This document shows, one piece after another, positions 1-8,823 of a DNA stretch of 64,000 nt; the stretch's first letter is position 1, and the number at the start of each line of letters is the position of its first letter. A model generated the notes under the pieces. It did not search any database. It was not told the DNA's origin and worked only from the letters and a program-made list of their open reading frames with translations. This DNA is from JACCTH01 sp963761985. Its GTDB lineage: Bacteria; Actinomycetota; Acidimicrobiia; Spongiisociales; ZC4RG35. The DNA is taken from positions 124,001 to 188,000 of the forward strand of contig CAVXIT010000010.1 in the NCBI GenBank assembly GCA_963761985.1, given 5' to 3'. The position numbers were made by a program, and so were the translations under genes.

Positions 1-176
1 CCTTGCGGCGAGAGGAGAAAGGAGCGAGTCGCCCGGGTGGGATGAAGGTCGGAGAGGTCTTGACTCAAGAGACCGTCGAGGAAACGGCGCGAGTCCGGCC
101 CCTCGACAGCGACCAGCTCGAAACGGTCTCTGACCAGCCCACGGAAATTAGGCCCAGGAGAATTCGAGCCAGCCAT
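1..176 (-). CDS. YgfZ/GcvT-type folate-binding protein, N-terminal fragment
   Basis: Partial gene; only the first 58 codons lie in the window and the rest is beyond base 1. The translation starts MAGSNSPGPNFRGL and continues with VEGPDSRRFLDGLLSQD and then SFLLSPQ. This matches the start of the GcvT/YgfZ aminomethyltransferase-like fold, in which a 'GPDA.RFLQGQ.(S/T)(N/Q)D' segment is followed by 'LLSP.G'. YgfZ-type proteins use folate in maintenance of Fe-S enzymes. The ATG (174-176) lies 2 nt after the trpE stop, so it is probably cotranscribed as the third gene of ccdA-trpE-ygfZ. GcvT itself is an alternative, but the opening segment fits YgfZ better. The family call rests on about 58 residues. 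Confidence 0.7.
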   Translation of the reverse strand, partial: MAGSNSPGPNFRGLVRDRFELVAVEGPDSRRFLDGLLSQDLSDLHPTRATRSFLLSPQ

Positions 177-178
177 GC

Positions 179-1642
179 TCACACCTCTCCCGCTGCCGCC
201 ACGGCCGACAGCGCCGCGGCCGCTTTGTTCATCGTTTCTTCGTATTCGAGCCGGGGATCTGAATCCGCAACGATGCCTGCCCCCGCCTGGACCCACGCCT
301 GGCCGTCGGCCACAACAACAGTGCGCAAGCAGATCGCGGTGTCGACGTTGCCGTTGAAATCGATGTAGCCAAGGGCACCCGCATAGGGCCCCCGGGCCAC
401 AGGCTCGTAGCGATCGATGATTTCCATCGCCGCCACCTTCGGCGCCCCGCTGACGGTGCCGTGTGGGAACGTGGCTCGCAACACATCGACGGCTCCAACT
501 TCGGGGCGCAGCTTGCCCGACACCCCCGAGACCAAATGCATGACATGGGAGTAACGCTCGACAGACATCAGATCATCCACGCGCACTGTTCCGAACTCGC
601 AGACCCGCCCGAGATCGTTGCGGGCAAGGTCGATGAGCATGATGTGCTCGGCTCGTTCCTTGGGATCGTGGCGGAGTTCCTCCTCCAGGCTGGCATCCGC
701 CTCGGGGGTCGCACCGCGGGGCCGGGTTCCCGCGATCGGCCGGCTGTAGGCGATCCGGTCCCGAACCCGGGTCATCAACTCAGGAGACGAGCCTGCCACC
801 GCGAGGCCGGGCATCCGAAAGAAGAAGAGAAACGGTGACGGGTTGATCAACCGTAATGCGCGATAGATGTCGAGAACTTCTTCCGCGAACGGCATTCCCA
901 ACCGGAGGGAGAGAACAACCTGAAAGGCCTCGCCCTCGGTAATCAGCTTCTGTACATCCACCACAGCCGCCTCGAACTCGTCCCGAGACAACGTTGTGGA
1001 AACTCTGTCAGGGCTGACGCGAGAACGATCGAAAGGCTTCGGGGTATACGGGCGGGAGTCGCCCAGACGGCGCGTCGCGGCATCGAGGGCCGCCTGAGCC
1101 TGATCGAACTGGCCTCCGGGATCGTCGCCGATCTTGACGTTGCGGACCAGTGTCAAGGACTGTTCGGCGCGGTCGAAGGCGGCGAGGCTGCCAACGGCTT
1201 GCCACGCCATCTCCGGCAGATGACGGTCGTCGGGCGGCTGGTCGGGAAGATGCTCGACGTAGCGAATGCAGTCGTAGCCGAGATAGCCGACCAAACCGGA
1301 ATGCAATGGTGGCAGGCCGTCGAGGGCCGGCACCTGAAACCGAGCAACGATCGACTCCAATGCGTCGATCGGTGAGTCACCGCTGGTTGGCTCCGTGGAT
1401 TCGACCTTTCCGTCCCTCGATACGACTGAAAACAGGGGATCCCAACCGATGAACGACCAGCGAGCCCAGTTCTCGCCTCCTTCGACCGATTCCAGCAGGA
1501 AGCCGGGGTCGTCCCCCACCAGTTTTTCGAACGCCGAGACCGGGGTCTCCCGATCGGCCAGAATTTTGCGCCAGACAGGAACGAGCGGGTAGCGGGCGGC
1601 GAGATCAAGGAACTCGGCCCGCGACGGTGAGGCGTCGCTCAC
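179..1642 (-). CDS. trpE: anthranilate synthase component I
   Basis: Converts chorismate and glutamine-derived ammonia to anthranilate, the first step of tryptophan synthesis, in the cytoplasm with a TrpG amidotransferase subunit that is not in this window. The 487 residues are full length. LLES at residues 49-52 is the tryptophan feedback-binding motif. The chorismate-binding domain shows GTRPRG (305-310), DLARNDLGRV (338-347) and HGTVSGAPK (394-402). The start is GTG at 1640-1642, whose GTGA overlaps the stop of the upstream ccdA gene, so translation is probably coupled. No trp leader or attenuator is visible because the gene sits inside an operon. Para-aminobenzoate synthase PabB is the main alternative; the LLES motif and N-terminal domain favour TrpE. 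Confidence 0.93.
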   Translation of the reverse strand: MSDASPSRAEFLDLAARYPLVPVWRKILADRETPVSAFEKLVGDDPGFLLESVEGGENWARWSFIGWDPLFSVVSRDGKVESTEPTSGDSPIDALESIVARFQVPALDGLPPLHSGLVGYLGYDCIRYVEHLPDQPPDDRHLPEMAWQAVGSLAAFDRAEQSLTLVRNVKIGDDPGGQFDQAQAALDAATRRLGDSRPYTPKPFDRSRVSPDRVSTTLSRDEFEAAVVDVQKLITEGEAFQVVLSLRLGMPFAEEVLDIYRALRLINPSPFLFFFRMPGLAVAGSSPELMTRVRDRIAYSRPIAGTRPRGATPEADASLEEELRHDPKERAEHIMLIDLARNDLGRVCEFGTVRVDDLMSVERYSHVMHLVSGVSGKLRPEVGAVDVLRATFPHGTVSGAPKVAAMEIIDRYEPVARGPYAGALGYIDFNGNVDTAICLRTVVVADGQAWVQAGAGIVADSDPRLEYEETMNKAAAALSAVAAAGEV

Positions 1643-2397
1643 ACCGTTGCCAGTCGTTCGAGAAACGGGATGCTGGTGATGACGTTGCTGAAGAAGGCCG
1701 ACAAGCGGCTGAGATTCCCCGTCAGCATCACCACCCCGAAAACAGTCAGCAGGATCCCGGAGGCAATGTTGATGGGGCGCAGATAGGGCTTGATGCGGCC
1801 GAGCAGCCGGTAAAGGCCGATCCCCGCGAGCAAGAAAGGCAAACCGAGGCCGAGCGAATAGGCGATGAGCAATGACACGCCGCGAACCAGGGTTGCCTGT
1901 GTCGCGGCCGTGGCGAGAACCACTGTGAGGATGGGCCCGATGCAGGGAGTCCAGCCGAAGGCAAAGGCCGCTCCCATCACCGGCGGCGCCCAGCTACCCA
2001 GGCGTGAGGGACGGACGTCGGGTCGGTAGTCGCGTCCGAGCGGACCCAGCGCCGCCCGCGAGGACCACGCCAGGTAGACGAGGATCAACCCGAAGAGGGC
2101 GATAACCGCACCCCCAACCCGCGTCGCAACGTTGAGGTTCGACGAGAGGAACCGGCCAATCGTCGTGGCCGTGGCGCCAAAGGCCGCGAATACCACCGTG
2201 AAGCCGGCGATGAAGAGAGAAATGACCGAAAGCAATCGACGAGTCGACACTTCGCCGCTCTGCAGGGCATCGACTGAATAGCCCGACATCATCGAGAGAT
2301 ATCCCGGCAGCAGCGGCAAGACACATGGGGACAAGAACGAGATGACGCCGCCGCCGAAGGCGATGACGAGTTGCAGGGCGAGAGCGGCGTCGGCCAA
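1639..2397 (-). CDS. ccdA: cytochrome c biogenesis/thiol-disulfide relay membrane protein CcdA
   Basis: Polytopic membrane protein of the DsbD/CcdA family, which carries reducing equivalents across the membrane to extracytoplasmic thiol-disulfide proteins such as cytochrome c maturation factors. The first helix contains SFLSPCVLPLLPGYLS and a later helix contains FGWTPCIGP; these two Cys-Pro sites are the redox pair of the family. About six membrane segments are visible. The frame is open further upstream to a TTG at 2440-2442, but I prefer TTG at 2395-2397 (252 residues) because it puts 10-12 residues before the first helix, as in relatives, and an AGGA lies about 8 nt upstream. The partner thioredoxin-like gene is not seen here. 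Confidence 0.82.
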   Translation of the reverse strand: MADAALALQLVIAFGGGVISFLSPCVLPLLPGYLSMMSGYSVDALQSGEVSTRRLLSVISLFIAGFTVVFAAFGATATTIGRFLSSNLNVATRVGGAVIALFGLILVYLAWSSRAALGPLGRDYRPDVRPSRLGSWAPPVMGAAFAFGWTPCIGPILTVVLATAATQATLVRGVSLLIAYSLGLGLPFLLAGIGLYRLLGRIKPYLRPINIASGILLTVFGVVMLTGNLSRLSAFFSNVITSIPFLERLATV

Positions 2398-2557
2398 AGC
2401 AAGATTCCTGGTTGATCCCTGCGACCATGTTCCCACGATCAATCAAGCACCCGAAAACCGTCGTGGGCGAGAACCACGTCGGAAGCGGCTGAGGCTCCTC
2501 GAGCCCTTCCTCCCCGCGGCTCGCTTCCAGCCGCAAGAACGAGCGGTAATCATCACC

Positions 2558-3778
2558 ATGTGGCTGGTTGGACTGATGCAGGGTTTTGCCCAAGCTCAGC
2601 CCACGGCGACTCTGCCTTACACCCGCCGGGCGCTCGGCCTCGACGAGGCGGCGATGAGCTCGCTGCTTGCCTGGGCCCGCCTCGGCGCGATCCTCGCCGT
2701 CGGGCTCTCGATCTGGGCGGACCGGCGGGGGCGCCGCCGGCCATTACTGGTCGCCTACGTTTTGCTTATCGTCGCCAGTGCCGCCAGTGGTCTTGCCACC
2801 AACGCAGCTGGATTCGGAGCCGCACAGTCGGTGGTACGCGGCGCTACCTCGGGCGTGTCGGCCCTAGGGGTGGTTTGGCTGGCCGAACATGTCGGGCCGC
2901 TGGTCCGAGCCTACGGAGTCGCGCTGTACGGAGCCGCCGGCAGTCTCGGCGCCGGTCTGGCGGTGCTCGGCCTGCCACTCGCCGATCTCGACTGGCGGCT
3001 TCCCTACTTTGCCACCGGGGCCGGGATCGTGCTCTTCCCCATCCTCCTCCGGCGCGTCTCCGAGACATCGCGGGATCGCCTCGCCCAAGAGGTGGCGCGA
3101 CTCCGAGACCATCACCGGCTTTTCCTCAACCCGCTCTTCTTGCTCGCGGGTCTCGCCGCGTTGCTCCCCGCCGCCTACTCGTCGCTCGGTCTGGCTTTCC
3201 TCACCGAACGCCTCGTTGGCACTCTCGAACTCTCGTCGGGAGAGGCCGTGGCGTTGACGCTCTCGGCGGGCACGATCGGTGGGCTTGGGTTCTTTCTCGG
3301 AGGTCGGCTGGCTGACACCTGGGGACGCCGGCCAGCAACCGTCCTTGCCTTGCTCGCGATCCTCATCGGCGGTACCGGTGTCTTCCATCTGCAATCGACG
3401 GCTCCGCTCTTTGTCGCGCTGGTGATCTCGTCGTTTGGTTCCTTCGCTTACGTGCCCGCGGCCTTGAGCCGGCGAGCGGAGTTGTTCGATCGTGACGAGC
3501 GGGCCACCGCCACTGCCAGTCTCACCTGGGTGGGCACAATCGGATCGACTCTGGGACTGGTCACGGGAGGGCTCTTGATTGGAAGGCTCGGTCTTACCTC
3601 GACGATGGACCTCCTCGCCTTCGGGGTCATGCTGGCCGTTCTCGCCGAGTTCCTGCTACCCGAAACCCGGGGCAGGTCGCTGGAGACCTCCCCAAACGAG
3701 GACACCGAGGCGGCCCAGGATCATCACCCCGACCGCCAGCCATACCCCGGGGAGGCCCCAGCCCCATCGGGGGACTAG
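2558..3778 (+). CDS. MFS transporter
   Basis: Major facilitator superfamily permease of about 406 residues with roughly 12 hydrophobic segments. The loop between helices 2 and 3 carries ADRRGRRR, matching the family signature (D/N)RxGRR, and a second copy, ADTWGRRP, lies in the C-terminal half; LPETRG near the end is a further MFS hallmark. Substrate cannot be told. The ATG at 2558 is the only usable start close to the first helix. The frame is open upstream to 2342, but without a plausible intervening ATG, GTG or TTG after 2400, and that upstream part overlaps the divergent ccdA start. The last 120 bp overlap the convergent MATE gene; residues after LPETRG are poorly family-like. Confidence 0.8.
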   Translation: MWLVGLMQGFAQAQPTATLPYTRRALGLDEAAMSSLLAWARLGAILAVGLSIWADRRGRRRPLLVAYVLLIVASAASGLATNAAGFGAAQSVVRGATSGVSALGVVWLAEHVGPLVRAYGVALYGAAGSLGAGLAVLGLPLADLDWRLPYFATGAGIVLFPILLRRVSETSRDRLAQEVARLRDHHRLFLNPLFLLAGLAALLPAAYSSLGLAFLTERLVGTLELSSGEAVALTLSAGTIGGLGFFLGGRLADTWGRRPATVLALLAILIGGTGVFHLQSTAPLFVALVISSFGSFAYVPAALSRRAELFDRDERATATASLTWVGTIGSTLGLVTGGLLIGRLGLTSTMDLLAFGVMLAVLAEFLLPETRGRSLETSPNEDTEAAQDHHPDRQPYPGEAPAPSGD

Positions 3779-4970
3779 GGCCAGCACTAGCCAAGGCCAA
3801 AGCGCCGCCGACCGCCGTCGAGAGCGCCATTCTTCGCAGCCGCAGCTGGCCGAGTACCACGCCATCGACGACCCAGAGCCACGCTGACGCGACGGCGAAC
3901 GCCGCGATCGCCGGGGTCACTGCCCGGATCTGTTCGGCCACCTCCGGACCCGGAGCGAACGCGGCGGCGAGCGGAGGGCCGGCCACGAGCCAAAGCCCGG
4001 TGAGCACGACTCCAATCACCGTCCCCCAGAACAGGAGCCGTCGAATCACGCTCGCTTCGTCGGAGAAGTCGAGCCGGCCACTGGCTGTCGCAACCAGCGT
4101 TTGCGCGGCGATGGCCAAACCGTCGACCACCATTGCCGAGAGGAACCACGTTTCTCGCACCACCTGGTGGGCGGCGAGCTGGGCAGTCCCCAGACTTGAT
4201 GCCGTTGCGGTGGTCGCTGCCAACGTGAAAACCAGCATCAAGGTCCGCATCGTGACCCAACCAGCCGGGCGGAGCAGATTTGCGAAACTTGTCCAGCGAA
4301 TTTCGGTGAAGGAGAACGCTCCCACCCGGCGCTGCAAACTGCGTATGAGCATGGCCGCCCCGAGGTATTGCGCGACAAGCGACGCCAGCGCCGAGCCGGC
4401 CACTCCCATCCCGAGGCCGAAGATCAGGATGGGGTTAAGCACGATGTTGATGACGTTGACGACCAGAGCTACGACGAGCGGCGTGCGGGTGTCGGCCAGG
4501 CCCCGAAAGCTGCCGTGGGCGGCCAGCGTGACCAAGACCGCCGGCGCCGCCCAGGCCCGAATTTGTAGATAGGACATGGCAGGCGACCTCACTTCGGCAC
4601 CCGTCTGCATCAAGTCGAGAAGCTGAGGGGCGAGAATCCAGAGCAGGAGGGATGCGGCGACTCCCAATACGCCTCCAAGGATGAGAGCTCGCGAGATCAC
4701 AGCCATCGCTTCTGGCCGGTCATCGGCTCCCATCGCTCGGGCGACGAGCGGAGTCGTCACGTAGGCGAGAAAGTTGAACACCACGAAGGCAAAGCCGAAG
4801 ATCGCGCCGTTGATCCCCAGTGCGGCGAGGGCCTCCGGTCCGAGGCGCGCCACGAAAGCTGTATCCGCCAATGAAAGCAATGGATCGGCAGCCAGTGCGC
4901 CCACGGCGGGAATGGCGAGCGCGAAAATGCGCGCATCGATTCCTCTGGCCTGCCCGCTACCAGCTACCAC
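3656..4970 (-). CDS. MATE-family efflux transporter (DinF type), frameshifted near its 3' end
   Basis: Multidrug and toxic-compound extrusion transporter, a cation-coupled membrane pump. From GTG at 4968-4970 the protein runs through two six-helix halves (for example PLLSLADTAFVARLG, an early MATE hallmark). Near 3785-3796 the natural continuation moves to another frame: the first frame turns into a proline/glycine-rich non-membrane tail ending at 3627, whereas the neighbouring frame reads LVLALVPRWGWGLPGVWLAV and on to a TAG at 3656, a normal final MATE helix. One surplus base in the CCTTGGC stretch explains it. The nth gene ends 3 nt before the start, so both are probably one transcript. 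The C terminus overlaps the convergent MFS gene. Confidence 0.8.
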
Positions 4971-4973
4971 GAA

Positions 4974-5645
4974 TCACAACCTCTTGAAGGGCCAGCGGCA
5001 AATGCGATTGAGCTCACACACCCGACATTGGGGGCGTTGCGCATCACAAACGTCACGTCCGAACTGAATGAACCTCATCGACAGACCCGCCCATTCCTCA
5101 CGCGGGTAGAGCGCCCGGAGATCCATTTCGATTCGCACGGGGTCGGTCGACTCGGTGAGGTCGAGGCGACCAGCAACGCGACGGACATGAGTATCGACTG
5201 CGATGGCAGGAGCCGCGAACGCCTCGCTGAGCAGGACGCTCGCCGTCTTGCGACCCACTCCGGGAAGAGTCACAAGTTGGTCGAGGTCGCGAGGCACCAC
5301 TCCGCCAAAGCGCTCGGTGAGAGCTGCGCTCAGCGTGATTATCGACTTCGTCTTCTGCCGAAAGAACCCGGCGGAGTAGATGATCTTCTCCACTTCTTCC
5401 GGGTTGGCGGCGGCGAGATCGGGTGCGCTCGGATAGCGCTCGAAAAGGATCGGGGTAATTCGGTTGACGTTGTCGTCCGTCGTTTGTGCCGACATGACGG
5501 TTGCGATCAGGAGCTGCCAGGGATCGTCAAACTCGAGCGCGGTTTTGCTCTCGGGATAGCGATGTTTGAGGCGGGCGAGGATGGTGCGGGCTCTGCGCTT
5601 AGCGGACGCGGCCGGTGCCGGGGAGGGTTGAGGCGGTTTGGGCAC
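4974..5645 (-). CDS. nth: endonuclease III (DNA glycosylase/AP lyase)
   Basis: Removes oxidised pyrimidines from DNA and nicks abasic sites in base excision repair. 223 residues, typical length. The helix-hairpin-helix motif LPGVGRKTA carries the catalytic lysine, and VDTHVRRVAGRL carries the catalytic aspartate. The [4Fe-4S] ligands follow as C-x6-C-x2-C-x5-C in CDAQRPQCRVCELNRIC. The start is GTG at 5643-5645. An extra alanine/proline-rich N-terminal stretch of about 15 residues precedes the conserved fold. It is followed 3 nt downstream by the MATE transporter on the same strand. Confidence 0.94.
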   Translation of the reverse strand: MPKPPQPSPAPAASAKRRARTILARLKHRYPESKTALEFDDPWQLLIATVMSAQTTDDNVNRITPILFERYPSAPDLAAANPEEVEKIIYSAGFFRQKTKSIITLSAALTERFGGVVPRDLDQLVTLPGVGRKTASVLLSEAFAAPAIAVDTHVRRVAGRLDLTESTDPVRIEMDLRALYPREEWAGLSMRFIQFGRDVCDAQRPQCRVCELNRICRWPFKRL

Positions 5646-5702
5646 CTGACTGATGGTATTGGGGGGAGATGGGATTGTCCCGATCTACCCTTCCTCGCCC
5701 TG

Positions 5703-6594
5703 ATGCGTCGATCAACGCTTGCCGGCCTCGCGATCACGCTGGCCTCGTTTCTCTTTGGCACGACTTTTGTCGTCATCAAAGATGCGGTCGAGTCCTTTCC
5801 ACCGATTTCCTTTGTGGCTTGGCGCTTCCTGCTTGGTGGCCTGGTTCTCGCGCTGATTGCCTGGCCCCGCAACCGGCAAGCGGGAGCAGAGCGCGGGATC
5901 TGGCGGGACGCCGCGATCGCTGGCTCGCTGCTGTTTTTCGGCTACTCCTTCCAGACCGCCGGGCTGACGACGCACCGGAGCGTCGAACTCGGCATTGATC
6001 ACTGGCCTGTTCATCGTCATCACCCCTCTCCTCGCCGGGCTGTTCGCCCGCCGGCTGCCGCGCCTTTTTGTCTTGCTTGGCGCGTTGGTCGCGTTTTTCG
6101 GAGTTCTTCTCCTCACCGCGCAACCGGGAACGCGCTTCGTCGGTGGTGACGTCCTCACCATCGGGGCCGCGTTTTCTTTCGCCGGTCACATCCTCGCCCT
6201 CGACCGGTTCGCCCACCGCCACCCGATCGTTCTCTTCACCGCCTACCAGTTGTTGGTGACCGCGTTTTTGGCTTTGCCAACCGCGTTCATCATCGAAGGT
6301 CTCCCCTTACCGGGAGTGCGGGAGGTGCCGGCTCTGCTGATCACCGCCATCGGCGTCTCGGCCGGCGCATATCTGCTGCAGGTGTGGGCTCAAACCGTGA
6401 TTGGGCCAGCCCGGACGGGAGTGCTGCTCGCCCTCGAGCCCGCGTTCGGAGTCGCCACCGCAGCGGTGGTGCTAGACGAACGACTCTCGATGCGTGGCTG
6501 GGTCGGCGCTGGCCTGATCCTGGGCGGGGTCTTCCTGGTGATCCTGCGCGGCGAGGAATCTCTCAAGACCGTGGCCCTTAGCCAGGCGGACTAA
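5703..6594 (+). CDS. EamA/DMT-family transporter, interrupted by a one-base frameshift
   Basis: Drug/metabolite transporter superfamily protein with two EamA repeats and about ten helices. The first part starts at ATG 5703 (MRRSTLAGLAITLASFLFGT) and is normal to GLTT at about 5961-5970. The sequence then leaves frame, and the next frame gives TGASNSALITGLFIVITPLL, the expected 'TSAS.AAFITGL.VV.TP' segment, and runs to a stop at 6594. One surplus base within ACGACGCACC (about 5967-5976) restores a single reading frame of about 296 residues. Either this is a sequencing/assembly error or the gene is broken. TACCCT at 5686-5691 is a possible -10 element. Substrate unknown. Confidence 0.78.
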
Positions 6595-6616
6595 TCCCAT
6601 CCCCTCCGCGGGCTAC

Positions 6617-6868
6617 TCAGCGCTGCAATTTGCGATAGAGGTGGGTGGCCAGGCGGATCAAGGCGACCACGATCATGAGGATGACGACGAGGTAGGCAGC
6701 CAGAGCGGGACCGGCGGTGAAACGCGCCGGGCAGGCCTGGAGTCCACCCGCACAAAGGCCATAGCCGGTGCCTCCCCGGAGCAAATCCAGGAGCACCAAA
6801 ACCGGCAGCGCCGCCACCACGAGGGCCGCCATTACGAGCACCAAAATGAGGAGCCTGAGCGCCAGCAT
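6617..6868 (-). CDS. small two-helix membrane protein
   Basis: 83 residues with two strong hydrophobic segments (about residues 3-30 and 54-75) separated by a loop with two cysteines (GYGLCAGGLQACPARF). A family is not recognised. It is divergent from the ThyX-like gene at 6921 across a 52-bp interval that carries a promoter-like hexamer for each direction. The -10-like TAGCGT ends 8 nt before the ATG, which supports expression as a leaderless transcript and makes it unlikely to be a shadow frame. Function unknown. Confidence 0.6.
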   Translation of the reverse strand: MLALRLLILVLVMAALVVAALPVLVLLDLLRGGTGYGLCAGGLQACPARFTAGPALAAYLVVILMIVVALIRLATHLYRKLQR

Positions 6869-6876
6869 CGGCGGTC

Positions 6877-6882
6877 ACGCTA
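6877..6882 (-). promoter_or_regulatory. putative -10 element of a leaderless promoter
   Basis: TAGCGT on the minus strand, separated by 8 nt from the ATG of the small membrane protein (start 6868). A start site about 7-8 nt after the hexamer would place the transcript 5' end at or next to the ATG. No good -35 element is visible. Confidence 0.45.
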
Positions 6883-6905
6883 CCCAGCCTTTCGCCCCGC
6901 CTCGG

Positions 6906-6911
6906 TACACT
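6906..6911 (+). promoter_or_regulatory. putative -10 element of a leaderless promoter
   Basis: TACACT followed by 9 nt and then TTG at 6921, the preferred start of the ThyX-like gene. No Shine-Dalgarno sequence is present between them. The spacing matches several other first-in-operon genes in the window. Confidence 0.5.
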
Positions 6912-6920
6912 CCGACTGCC

Positions 6921-8531
6921 TTGCCCTACCACGAGGAATCCTTCACACCGAGCGAAGTCGAAGTCCTCAATCGCTTCTTTACCAACGTCGACCGGCCCGT
7001 CTTTGCCCTGATCAACCTTCCCGAGGTCGTCAAAGGCGCCCTCTTCGCCCGCTATTCCCGCTCGTCCAAGTCGGTGCGCCGGCTGTTTCTCGACGAGTTC
7101 GTCAACGATCCCGAGACCGGGATCGCCGCCATTGCCCAAGATCCTCTCGTCGATGAGAAGCGCGCCGAGAGTCTCTACCGGCGGGTCTTCTTCGAGTACG
7201 GCGACGACTCGGTGGCTCAACTCGGCGGGGTCCATCTCGCATGCGAGCAGGCATCCAACATCCTCACCAAGGTGCTCGAGTGGGGACGACTTGCCTCCTA
7301 TTTGGAGCAGTCAACGCGCTATATCGCTTACGACGTCCCCCTCGGTGACCGCTATCGGTACATGGTGCCCGACGAGATCGAACTAGCCGGCCTCGGTTCT
7401 CACTACCGGCAGTTGATGGAGAACATCTTCGACACCTATCGCGGCATGGTCGCGACGATGACCGACTACTTCGAACGGCGGTTTCCCCGCGCGGAAGATG
7501 ATTCGAAGATGGCCTGGACCGCGTCGATCAGGGCGAAGGCTTGCGACACCGTCCGCGGGTTGCTTCCGGCCTCGACTCTGTCGAACGTCGGTATTTATGG
7601 CAGCGGGCAGGCCTATGAGATGGCGTTGGTGCGCATGGCCGCCAACCCCCTCGCCGAAGTGCGCGACTACGGCCAGCTGATGCTCGCCGAGTTGCGCAAA
7701 GTTATCCCTTCGTTTCTAACCCGGGTCGATCTTCCCGATCGCGGTGGGGCGTGGAGCGATTACTTACGATCCAGTCGCGAGGCCATCGAAGCCTTCGCTC
7801 CGATGGCGAGCGACGAGGAAGGGGTCTTCGAATCCGACGCTCGGGTCGAGCTCACCGACTGGGACCCCGACGGAGAATTGAAGCTGGCGGCCGCGGCGCT
7901 CTACGCAGGATCGAACCTTTCGGACCGAGAACTCGCCGACTTTGTCAAAGGGCTCAGCTCCGAGCGACGGGCGGGCGTGATTGCCGCCCTATTCGGAGAC
8001 CGGAGCAATCGGCGACACAAGCCCGGGCGGGCTCTGGAGCGAATCGCTTATCGGTTTGATGTGACTTGTGACTTTGGCGCTTTTCGCGACTTGCAGCGTC
8101 ATCGCTTGATGACGATCGAGTGGCAGCGTCTGGGCACGAGGCTCGGTTACCAGTGTCCTCCCGAGCTTGAGGAAGCGGGCGTGGCCACCGACTTTCGCCG
8201 GGTCATGGAAGAGGCCGGTGCGTTCCATGAGGAAGTCCTCGGGGGGGTCGGGGCTGATGTGGCCCAGTACGTCGTCCCGTTTGCGTTCCAGATTCGCTTC
8301 GCCATGGAGATGAACGCCCGGCAAGCCTTCCATCTGATCGAGCTTCGCTCCCAACCAGCTGGGCACCCCTCCTATCGGCGGGTGGCCTTGGAGATGCATC
8401 GGCTCATCGACGAGGTGGCGCAACATCACTCCGTCGCCGAGGCAATGACTTTCGTTGACTATTCAGAAGTGGAGCTCGAGCGGCTGGCCGGCGAACGCCG
8501 CGCCGAGCAGCGCCGTTTCGCCTCGACCTAG
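6921..8531 (+). CDS. tandem ThyX-like (FAD-dependent thymidylate synthase superfamily) protein
   Basis: 536 residues, about twice the length of ThyX, with two ThyX-like halves. Canonical ThyX makes dTMP from dUMP using FAD and carries RHRxxSxNExSxRY. The N-terminal half has WGRLASYLEQSTRY (about 121-134): the EQSTRY part is intact but RHR is replaced by WGR. The C-terminal half has RHRLMTIEWQRLGTRLGY (from 393): RHR is intact but the serine part is altered. Long ThyX-like proteins of this size are known as an uncharacterised family ('alternative thymidylate synthase-like'), so activity should not be assumed. I chose TTG at 6921 because it lies just before the conserved YHEESFTPSE and 9 nt after a -10 hexamer; the open frame continues upstream to 6768, antisense to the small membrane gene. 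Confidence 0.78.
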   Translation: MPYHEESFTPSEVEVLNRFFTNVDRPVFALINLPEVVKGALFARYSRSSKSVRRLFLDEFVNDPETGIAAIAQDPLVDEKRAESLYRRVFFEYGDDSVAQLGGVHLACEQASNILTKVLEWGRLASYLEQSTRYIAYDVPLGDRYRYMVPDEIELAGLGSHYRQLMENIFDTYRGMVATMTDYFERRFPRAEDDSKMAWTASIRAKACDTVRGLLPASTLSNVGIYGSGQAYEMALVRMAANPLAEVRDYGQLMLAELRKVIPSFLTRVDLPDRGGAWSDYLRSSREAIEAFAPMASDEEGVFESDARVELTDWDPDGELKLAAAALYAGSNLSDRELADFVKGLSSERRAGVIAALFGDRSNRRHKPGRALERIAYRFDVTCDFGAFRDLQRHRLMTIEWQRLGTRLGYQCPPELEEAGVATDFRRVMEEAGAFHEEVLGGVGADVAQYVVPFAFQIRFAMEMNARQAFHLIELRSQPAGHPSYRRVALEMHRLIDEVAQHHSVAEAMTFVDYSEVELERLAGERRAEQRRFAST

Positions 8532-8568
8532 GTTGATTCCCTTTTTAGGTCGATCGCCCGGGGCGCCT

Positions 8569-8574
8569 GATAAT
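8569..8574 (+). promoter_or_regulatory. putative -10 element of a leaderless promoter
   Basis: GATAAT, close to the TATAAT consensus, followed by 8 nt and ATG at 8583. This would start a transcript for the 75-residue protein, the two ArsA-type ATPases and perhaps the HAD phosphatase. Confidence 0.55.
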
Positions 8575-8582
8575 TTGGGTCC

Positions 8583-8810
8583 ATGGCCGAACTCGACATC
8601 GACGCCCTCATCGATCGCTATAGGAAGCGCGCCCAGGCAGTGAAGGACCGGGGTTTGCCGCCGGTGGCCGGGGACGAAAGGAAGATGCTCATCGCTCAGG
8701 CGGAGCAGGACTTCCTCGACTACTCGCTGATCGGAGCCGCTTCCTGGACGGTCGAGGGTGACGAGTTGATCCTCCGCATCCCGCTTCATCCCGAATCACG
8801 GTCGAGTTGA
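8583..8810 (+). CDS. conserved small protein of unknown function, upstream of ArsA pair
   Basis: 75 residues, mostly helical at the start (AELDIDALIDRYRKRAQAVKDR) with a C-terminal beta-like segment (SWTVEGDELILRIPL). No transmembrane segment or recognised motif. It is directly after a good -10 hexamer and 13 nt before the first ArsA-type ATPase, so it is likely the first gene of that operon and possibly a small partner of the ATPases. Function unknown. Confidence 0.6.
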   Translation: MAELDIDALIDRYRKRAQAVKDRGLPPVAGDERKMLIAQAEQDFLDYSLIGAASWTVEGDELILRIPLHPESRSS

Positions 8811-8823
8811 CCGACTTGCACCT

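Noticed and set aside
5028..6149. Long plus-strand frame across nth and EamA
   Set aside because: Most of it is antisense to nth; only the part after 5703 is the EamA gene before its frameshift.
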